Positions 8,291 through 13,446 of a stretch of 21,879 nt of DNA are shown here, piece after piece. The stretch's first letter is position 1. Each line of letters opens with the position of its first letter. The DNA lies in the IMG/VR virus record IMGVR_UViG_3300028025_003363, positions 1 to 21,879 of that record; one strand, 5' to 3'. This DNA comes from a virus. The notes beneath the pieces were generated by a model. The model searched no databases, had not been told where the DNA came from, and saw only the letters and a list, made by a program, of their open reading frames with translations. The translations under genes were made by a program, and so were the position numbers.

Positions 8291-8298
8291 TATAAATA
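8291..8298 (-). promoter_or_regulatory. TATTTATA element before the sheath gene
   Basis: The minus strand reads GATATTTATAATAAAA, ending 37 bases before the sheath ATG. It overlaps the first of the AAAGAT/ATCTTT half-sites of the divergent region, so binding of a repressor there could block it. Confidence 0.42.
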
Positions 8299-8366
8299 TC
8301 TTTGTTTTTACCAAAGATTTCGATACTTTTAACATAAAAGATAGTTAATTATCTTTTTTTATCTTT
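8298..8366. promoter_or_regulatory. Cluster of AAAGAT/ATCTTT half-sites, candidate operators
   Basis: Five copies of AAAGAT or its complement ATCTTT lie in about 70 bases between the divergent sheath and ribbon-helix-helix genes: 8298-8303, 8313-8318, 8337-8342, 8351-8356 and 8361-8366. The first pair forms the inverted repeat ATCTTTG/CAAAGAT with a 7-base spacer; the next forms AAAAGATA/TATCTTTT (8336-8343, 8350-8357) with a 6-base spacer. The second could also form an AT-only hairpin with a following T-run, which would be a weak terminator. Operators for the neighbouring ribbon-helix-helix protein are inferred, not shown. Confidence 0.4.
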
Positions 8367-8377
8367 ATTTATCCTTT

Positions 8378-8536
8378 ATGGAACAAAACAAGAGTAAAAA
8401 CGTAAAAATCAGTGAAAAACATCACGAGATGTTAAAATCACACTGTGAAAAGAATGGGTTAAAAATCTATAAAGTTTTAGAAAAATTTATAGAGGACACT
8501 TGTAAACCTAAAAAGAAAGACATCTACGGAGATTAG
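8378..8536 (+). CDS. Small ribbon-helix-helix DNA-binding protein
   Basis: A 52-residue plus-strand ORF starts at ATG 8378 and ends TAG 8534-8536. The sequence MEQNKSKNVKISEKHHEMLK, then SHCEKNGLKIYKVLEKFIED, then a Lys-rich tail has the ribbon-helix-helix layout: a basic beta strand (KNVKIS, about residues 7-12) that would insert in the DNA major groove, helix A (about 13-27), a G-L/I turn, and helix B (about 29-42). Such proteins act as dimers and often repress their own promoters. It is the only plus-strand gene in the tail block, is transcribed divergently from the sheath, and ends in a 4-base overlap with the convergent gp15-like gene. TATTTATC lies six bases before its ATG, and the AAAGAT half-sites lie just upstream. 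A regulator of the late or sheath promoter is inferred. Confidence 0.7.
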   Translation: MEQNKSKNVKISEKHHEMLKSHCEKNGLKIYKVLEKFIEDTCKPKKKDIYGD

Positions 8537-9789
8537 AATAAATAAGTAATACCAATTCTCGAACCTAAATACGGTTCACCCAATAGTTTAATTTCACTCA
8601 ATCCACTAATTTCAAATCCGGACCCCTCCTCTTCTTGAAGACCGTTTATGTCTACCGATACAACACTATTAATTGCATTACTTGTTTGAAAAAATAATGA
8701 GGTACCATCATATTCAAAATGTTCAGTATTGACTTGTATAATTTTACCAAAGTCGTCAATAATAACATTATTCCTTCCTTTGTAATATGTTATTATAATA
8801 ACACTTCCTTCTAATGGTGGTGTGGCAAAGGTAATTTTTGATGTATAGGCAACATGATAAAAATCAACATCTCTTTCTTGTAATAAACCATTTATTGAAA
8901 CACTAAATAATGTACCGATACTTTCACCAACACTAAATTGTGTTTGTAAACCATCGGCCGGAAATGAGACAACAGTAATATCAATTGTTTTACTAATGTA
9001 TTTCTTTCTTGGGGCACCTTCTTTCGCAAATTCATTTAACAAAAAGAACCTACTAATTGCCGGTTTTATTTCAAATTCTTCACTATCAATTAAGAAACCT
9101 AACATTGTAAATTTATAGTTCTGCATATAAAATCTACGACCATCCATGGTATCCATTGGAGTGTTATCGGAAATTGTGTCTAAAATAATAGGTATGTAAT
9201 GACCTTTTACTGTTGTATATGCTTGACGTGATGAAAATTTTTGTAAAACTTTTTGATTAAATTTATTTAAATCTCTAAATTTAGTACATACAATTGTTAC
9301 CTCAAATGTAATATCGATAGCCACAGGTTGTGGCATCTTATAAATATCGGCACCCATTTGTGTTCCATTCCATGTTGGTACTGTAGCGTAATGGAATGTA
9401 CTTCTATCTGGAATTGTTCTTTGAACTACAGGGTTTGTGCCGGGTTGAACATCAGGTTGTCTGATAACCGCAATGAAAGGTAATTTCATATTATTATCCG
9501 CATCGACAAACTCCCAATTATTTTCAAATTCCGCCCATCTTTGTATAGTTAATATTTTAGGAATAATTGGAATTTTAGCACCATCAGAAACTACCACAAA
9601 GTTTTCCTTTATAAAATCTAACATACCCAAATCCAAATCATCATGTAAAATAGAATCGGGTAAGAATGAATCAGATTTTGTGATTTTATCTAATAATTCT
9701 TGTCTTCTTGCTATTACACCTTCACCAGGTAAATTACCTTTACCACCACCATAAACATTAATATTATTTTTTCTTTTAGGTACACCCAT
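8533..9789 (-). CDS. Tail completion / sheath terminator-like protein (gp15-like) with two C-terminal beta repeats
   Basis: A 418-residue protein. I place the start at ATG 9789, one base after the stop of the upstream gene and preceded by AGAGGA, rather than at an in-frame ATG at 9828 that would overlap that gene. Residues 60-255 have the layout of T4 gp15-type proteins, which cap the tube and sheath and join the tail to the neck: a strand with IPIIPKILTIQRWAEF, an R-x-P segment, and a MPQPVAIDITFEVTIVCTKF strand pair followed by a helix NKFNQKVLQKF and HYIPIIL. T4 gp15 is 272 residues; the extra length is two copies of a beta unit (about 275-337 and 358-418), each with D-G, then S-V-x-I/V-N-G-L-Q/L-Q/E and a G-S-x-I-x-I-T-Y end. 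The gp15 call is from pattern and gene order (14-15); the repeats are plain to see. Confidence 0.55.
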   Translation of the reverse strand: MGVPKRKNNINVYGGGKGNLPGEGVIARRQELLDKITKSDSFLPDSILHDDLDLGMLDFIKENFVVVSDGAKIPIIPKILTIQRWAEFENNWEFVDADNNMKLPFIAVIRQPDVQPGTNPVVQRTIPDRSTFHYATVPTWNGTQMGADIYKMPQPVAIDITFEVTIVCTKFRDLNKFNQKVLQKFSSRQAYTTVKGHYIPIILDTISDNTPMDTMDGRRFYMQNYKFTMLGFLIDSEEFEIKPAISRFFLLNEFAKEGAPRKKYISKTIDITVVSFPADGLQTQFSVGESIGTLFSVSINGLLQERDVDFYHVAYTSKITFATPPLEGSVIIITYYKGRNNVIIDDFGKIIQVNTEHFEYDGTSLFFQTSNAINSVVSVDINGLQEEEGSGFEISGLSEIKLLGEPYLGSRIGITYLF

Positions 9790-9790
9790 T

Positions 9791-10303
9791 TTATATTCCT
9801 CTAAATTCTGATTCTTGTACCGGCGCACAAGTTATTGTTCTGTAGAATGGTCTATAACCCATCATATTATGTTTACCATCAGTTGTAATTCTACCATCAT
9901 TAGTCACTTGATAGTATCTAATTCTACTTTCAGTTTCTGGCCATCCAATGTAGTCACCATACTTAACGTCGACACCCAATTCCTCTAAGTGTTTAATATA
10001 AACAGACACTACAATGTTGCCAGGTTCATTATATCTTAACAAACCACCCTTATATGAATTATTTTTCGCATCCTCAATTCTAACTAAAGCGTTAAACTCC
10101 ACAGGTGGAAAATATTTAATCTCATCCATACCAACCTCACCATATACCGAATCGTTACCCGTTTTTGCGGTATCAACACGATATAGAACCAATTTTAAGT
10201 TTAAATCTCCATGAAGATATTCTTGACCCATTTGAATATTTAAATCAAAATCGTCATTTGATACGAATTTGGATAATCTTGTGATAGGTAATTTGTTTTC
10301 CAT
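9791..10303 (-). CDS. Probable neck protein (gp14-like)
   Basis: The protein has 170 residues. It has no strong diagnostic motif, but it shows the layout of T4-like gp14 neck or head-closure proteins: a D-S-V-Y-G-E segment (about 51-56), a mixed strand region with FNALVRIEDA, a central EPGNIVVSVYIKHLEELGVD, then YGDYIGWPETESRIRYYQVT (a G-D-x-I-x-x-P-x-x-x-x-R-Y-Y pattern) and GYRPFYRTITCAP near the end. Neck proteins seal the head after packaging and give the tail a docking site. It is followed after one base by the gp15-like gene, so the two are probably translated together, in the T4 order 14-15. It starts 49 bases from the divergent helicase gene, with CTATTTATAAGGAT directly before its ATG. 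The alternative is another head-tail connector of similar size. Confidence 0.5.
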   Translation of the reverse strand: MENKLPITRLSKFVSNDDFDLNIQMGQEYLHGDLNLKLVLYRVDTAKTGNDSVYGEVGMDEIKYFPPVEFNALVRIEDAKNNSYKGGLLRYNEPGNIVVSVYIKHLEELGVDVKYGDYIGWPETESRIRYYQVTNDGRITTDGKHNMMGYRPFYRTITCAPVQESEFRGI

Positions 10304-10308
10304 ATCCT

Positions 10309-10316
10309 TATAAATA
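10309..10316 (-). promoter_or_regulatory. TATTTATA element before the gp14-like gene
   Basis: The minus strand reads CTATTTATAAGGAT immediately before the ATG at 10303. Within the same 49-base divergent gap the helicase has its own copy on the plus strand (10337-10344), so each gene has one facing its own direction. Confidence 0.45.
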
Positions 10317-10336
10317 GTACAATTTTATGTTCTTAT

Positions 10337-10344
10337 TATTTATA
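10337..10344 (+). promoter_or_regulatory. TATTTATA element before the helicase gene
   Basis: The plus strand reads TATTTATATTTTAAAT directly before ATG 10353. It is the divergent partner of the minus-strand copy at 10309-10316. Confidence 0.42.
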
Positions 10345-10352
10345 TTTTAAAT

Positions 10353-12104
10353 ATGGAAACAACAATTCCCGAAATAGAGGCGAGAAATATATTATCCACA
10401 TATGAAGGGTCCAATAATCAACTATTGGAATGGAAGAAAAAATTTGAGGAATTGAAGAGTTTTAAACTCACAAGACCCCAAGCCGAATATGTTCAGAAAT
10501 ATCATACAGTAACCCCAAAGGTGGCAAGAAAATATATTAACATAGTTAGTACATTTGGTGAAAAACTTGCCGACGATAAGTTACTACCAACTATACCTGA
10601 TAAAATATGGTGTGAAAAATTACTTTGTGATTCAGACAAAGCATATCATATATGGGGTAAATTAACTGAAAATGGACAATTACACGCAATGTGGTTACCA
10701 AAAGCGGCGGTTAAACAAGAAGAGAAAAAACTTAATCGTGTAATTGATTATTCAAAATATGGTAGTCGCCCACCAATGGACCACCAAAAGATTGCCATTG
10801 AAAAATTATTAGCGAACGATAAGTTCATTCTTGCTGATGATATGGGTCTTGGTAAAACCACTTCCGCTGTGATTGGTGCTCTTGAGAGTGAAGCAAAAAA
10901 GATTTTAATAGTATGTCCCGCTTCATTGAAAATAAACTGGGAGAGAGAGATTAAGAACTACTCAGACCGACGTGTACTAATTGTCGAAGGACGTAAATGG
11001 GGCTCGACATTTGACTTTTATATTATTAACTATGATATCATCAAAAATTACCACTCGACAGATAAGTCAGAAGATAGTGACGATTATAAGTTATTGGTTA
11101 ATGCCGGTTTTGACTTGGCAATCGTAGATGAAGCTCACTATATTTCAAACGCAACCGCAAACAGAACGCGTCTATTAAATGACGTACTTGAACAAATTCC
11201 AAAGGTTTGGTTATTAACAGGTACACCGATGACATCAAGACCGATTAACTTCTACAACCTTTTAAAGATTGTTGAAAGTCCATTAACATTAAATTGGCAA
11301 CAATACGTTCGTAGATACTGTGCCGGTTACCAATTCAGAGTTGGACAAAGAAAGGTATGGAATACAAGTGGAGCGTCTAATTTAGATGAACTTCGTGAAC
11401 TTACAAAGAATGTTGTTCTTCGTAGAATGAAAACAGATATTCTTGATTTACCCGAAAAAATTGTTACTCCGGTATTTGTGGAATTGAATAGTAGAATGTA
11501 CGATGAAGAGTTGGAAGATTTTACCCGTATTAGTAATGACAAGAAAGAATCTGAAACAATTACCGTTACATTAAATCGTTTAATGAAAATTAGACAACTA
11601 ATATCTTACGAAAAGATACCTTATACGTGTGAGATTATTGACCGATGTTTAGAACAAGGTAAAAAAGTAATCGTTTTAACTAACTTCACAATGACATTAG
11701 ATATGTTACATGAGAAATACAAAAAGAACTCCGTAACTCTTGATGGTCGTATGTCCAAAGATAAAAGACAGGAAAATGTGGATAGATTTCAAACCGAAGA
11801 TAAAATTAAAGTGTTCATTGGTAATATTAAAGCTGCCGGTGTTGGTATTACCTTAACTGCGGCTGAAGTTGTTATTATGAATGACTTATCATTTGTACCG
11901 GCAGACCACTCACAAGGTGAAGATAGGGCTTACCGATATGGTCAGAAAAATAGTGTATTAGTTTACTACCCCGTATTTGAGAATACAATTGAAAAGATTA
12001 TCTATAATATCTTACAAAAGAAAAAAGGTGTTATTGACCAAGTGATGGGGGATGGTGAATATTCAGAGTCGTTCAGTAAAGACCTAATAAAGGAACTCCT
12101 TTAA
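10353..12104 (+). CDS. SNF2-family DNA helicase/translocase (SMARCAL1-type)
   Basis: The 583-residue protein has the complete SNF2 motif set: motif I DDMGLGKT (residues 162-169, Lys168), Ia-type ILIVCPASLKINW (184-196), motif II DEAH (259-262), motif III LTGTPMTSRP (288-297), V-type AAGVGITLTAAEVVIMNDL and motif VI QGEDRAYRYGQ (521-531). The TGTP-M-SRP-x-x-F/L-Y run and the Q-x-E-D-R-x-x-R-x-G-Q end resemble SMARCAL1-like enzymes that use ATP to track on DNA and re-anneal strands or reverse forks. A phage role in recombination-dependent replication or fork repair, like T4 UvsW in function but of a different subfamily, is inferred. The first 135 residues have no recognised domain. It is the only large plus-strand gene on the left side of the polymerase and its last 21 bases overlap the convergent small gene. 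Confidence 0.92.
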   Translation: METTIPEIEARNILSTYEGSNNQLLEWKKKFEELKSFKLTRPQAEYVQKYHTVTPKVARKYINIVSTFGEKLADDKLLPTIPDKIWCEKLLCDSDKAYHIWGKLTENGQLHAMWLPKAAVKQEEKKLNRVIDYSKYGSRPPMDHQKIAIEKLLANDKFILADDMGLGKTTSAVIGALESEAKKILIVCPASLKINWEREIKNYSDRRVLIVEGRKWGSTFDFYIINYDIIKNYHSTDKSEDSDDYKLLVNAGFDLAIVDEAHYISNATANRTRLLNDVLEQIPKVWLLTGTPMTSRPINFYNLLKIVESPLTLNWQQYVRRYCAGYQFRVGQRKVWNTSGASNLDELRELTKNVVLRRMKTDILDLPEKIVTPVFVELNSRMYDEELEDFTRISNDKKESETITVTLNRLMKIRQLISYEKIPYTCEIIDRCLEQGKKVIVLTNFTMTLDMLHEKYKKNSVTLDGRMSKDKRQENVDRFQTEDKIKVFIGNIKAAGVGITLTAAEVVIMNDLSFVPADHSQGEDRAYRYGQKNSVLVYYPVFENTIEKIIYNILQKKKGVIDQVMGDGEYSESFSKDLIKELL

Positions 12105-12287
12105 CTCATCAACTAATTCTTTTAATAATTGATTTAAATTTTCGTTTTTAGGGTCACCAACAAAAACAGAGATTTTTTTACTTTGTAAATCGACACTTGC
12201 TTCATTTTCACCCTCTCCTGTTCTATATGAGAATTCAAAATTATGTCTACCACCTATTTCAAAAAGTTCTAATAATATCTTGTTCAT
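12084..12287 (-). CDS. Small acidic protein of unknown function
   Basis: A 67-residue minus-strand ORF: MNKILLELFEIGGRHNFEFS, a Gly/Glu-rich turn, ASVDLQSKKISVFVGDPKNE and a C-terminal acidic helix ending LVDELKEFLY. The pattern of two or three beta strands and a final helix looks like a real small folded protein and fits its start (ATG 12287 after an AT-rich leader) better than the plus-strand frame here, which is rich in His, Cys and Tyr and looks like noise. It is convergent with the helicase, overlapping its last 21 bases, and divergent from the gp13-like gene 37 bases away. I do not recognise it. Coding is likely but not sure. Confidence 0.6.
   Translation of the reverse strand: MNKILLELFEIGGRHNFEFSYRTGEGENEASVDLQSKKISVFVGDPKNENLNQLLKELVDELKEFLY
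12088..12103. repeat. Short palindrome at convergent gene ends
   Basis: TAAAGGA, two bases, TCCTTTA lies across the overlapping stop regions of the helicase and the convergent small gene. It could form a 6-base hairpin on either transcript but lacks a following T-run, so a terminator role is weak. Confidence 0.35.
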
Positions 12288-12302
12288 ATCTTAAATATAA
12301 AG

Positions 12303-12310
12303 TATTTATT
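12303..12310 (+). promoter_or_regulatory. TATTTATT element before the gp13-like gene
   Basis: A near-match to the TATTTATA element (last base T) 14 bases before ATG 12325, in the same orientation as the gene. A TTG lies 20 bases upstream of it, which is the spacing of Bacteroidota -33/-7 promoters, but the -7 sequence lacks the usual TTTG. Confidence 0.35.
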
Positions 12311-12324
12311 AGAATAAATCAATT

Positions 12325-13446
12325 ATGGCTACAAATATCATATCACCCGAAGAAAAAGATAAGTTATATACCCAAGTGTTCCATTTATTAGGAATGCCTG
12401 TTCGTGGTATTGAACTTACCGAAGAACAAATGGATACTTTTTTAGAGTTATCTCTATCAGAATACGAACAATATGTATCTGACTGGTTAATCGAATCACA
12501 ATGGTCTTCGTTGGCCGGTTTAAATGTAGACACACAATCACTAACTCGTGCGTTCACAACAAGAAGTTTAGATTATGAAACCCAATTTACACAAGCGTAT
12601 TCTAAAATCGTTGGTTTACAAGCGGGTAGTGGTGATGCTGAATTGAAAAAAGACTTTATCACATTAACGGGTGGTACGCAAGTTTATCAAATACCCGCCG
12701 GCCGTGAGGTTAATGAATTATTATGGTTCTCAAGAGCAGAATTAACAGATTCAATTGTTGACCCTTTCTTAGGTGGTTTTGGTGGTATTGGTGGAGTTGG
12801 TTTTGGTGGTGTGGGTGGTTTTGCTCAAATTGGTTCCGCGGGTTCATACTTTATGATGCCGGCCTTTGACTTATTACTTAGAATGGGTGATAGAAGTATG
12901 AAGAACCGTTTAATTGGTGGTGATTTAACTTATAGAATTACTGCGGGTCCTGACGGAACTAAACTTATTCACTTATATAATGTACCGGGTGGTAAGTTTG
13001 ACTTTGGTGCTATTGCCAATAGAAATTATCAGGTATGGTATTGGTATTATGAAACCACTGATAGAGACAGTTGTCTTGAGAAAAATAAAGATATTATTCG
13101 ACTTCCATCAGATGTGGACACCGAATTATTAAAATGGATGGATTTAAATAAACCGGCTCAGAACTGGGTTAGAAAATATTTGATTGCTTACTCTAAAGAA
13201 GGTTTAGGTCGTATTTGGGGTAAGTTTAGTGGTGACCTTAAAGTACCTGATAGCGAATTAAAGTTAGACTACCAATCATTATTAACTGAAGGTAAGGATG
13301 AAAAATCTAAGTTGGTTGAAGAATTAATGGCCCGTTTAGAAAGACTTCGCCCCGACAAACTTCTCGAAAGAAAAGGTGCCGAGGCTGAAAATCTTAATAA
13401 GTCATTGAAGTTCAGAGCAATGCCATCACCAATTACGGTAATCTAA
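12325..13446 (+). CDS. Neck / head-completion protein (gp13-like)
   Basis: The 373-residue protein starts with a helical unit (LYTQVFHLLGMPVRGIELTE, then a helix ending EYEQYVSDWLIESQW) that matches the opening of gp13-like neck proteins of T4-type cyanophages: a short helix, L-G-x-P, a strand, and an acidic helix ending in a Y-x-x-Y-x-x-x-x-W type stretch. A beta core follows (about 110-260) and the C-terminus has the gp13-like helices NWVRKYLIAYSKEGLGRIWG, a short strand pair, and a helix KSKLVEELMARLERL. These proteins join the portal to gp14 and the tail. Between 150 and 173 is a Gly-rich loop (GGFGGIGGVGFGGVGGFAQI). It is on the opposite strand from the gp14- and gp15-like genes, and the last four bases overlap the polymerase stop. 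T4 gp13 is 309 residues. Confidence 0.65.
   Translation: MATNIISPEEKDKLYTQVFHLLGMPVRGIELTEEQMDTFLELSLSEYEQYVSDWLIESQWSSLAGLNVDTQSLTRAFTTRSLDYETQFTQAYSKIVGLQAGSGDAELKKDFITLTGGTQVYQIPAGREVNELLWFSRAELTDSIVDPFLGGFGGIGGVGFGGVGGFAQIGSAGSYFMMPAFDLLLRMGDRSMKNRLIGGDLTYRITAGPDGTKLIHLYNVPGGKFDFGAIANRNYQVWYWYYETTDRDSCLEKNKDIIRLPSDVDTELLKWMDLNKPAQNWVRKYLIAYSKEGLGRIWGKFSGDLKVPDSELKLDYQSLLTEGKDEKSKLVEELMARLERLRPDKLLERKGAEAENLNKSLKFRAMPSPITVI

Noticed and set aside
8160-8348. Plus-strand ORF of 62 codons at the sheath 5' end
   Set aside because: It covers the sheath start and its upstream region antisense, with no protein-like pattern.
9790-9828. Upstream ATG start (MRRYKNQNLEEYK) for the gp15-like gene
   Set aside because: It would overlap the gp14-like gene by 38 bases, while ATG 9789 lies one base after that gene's stop and has AGAGGA before it.
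1680-10316. TATAAATA on the plus strand, identical to the T4 late promoter core
   Set aside because: Read that way it would transcribe antisense to the minus-strand genes that follow, and the helicase copy has the opposite orientation. The consistent reading is TATTTATA on the coding strand.
12088-12103. Palindrome as a rho-independent terminator
   Set aside because: No T-run follows on either strand and the loop is very short.
12197-12391. Plus-strand ORF of 64 codons overlapping the small minus-strand gene
   Set aside because: Rich in His, Tyr, Cys and Ile with low-complexity feel; the minus-strand frame is more protein-like and the gp13-like start lies inside it.
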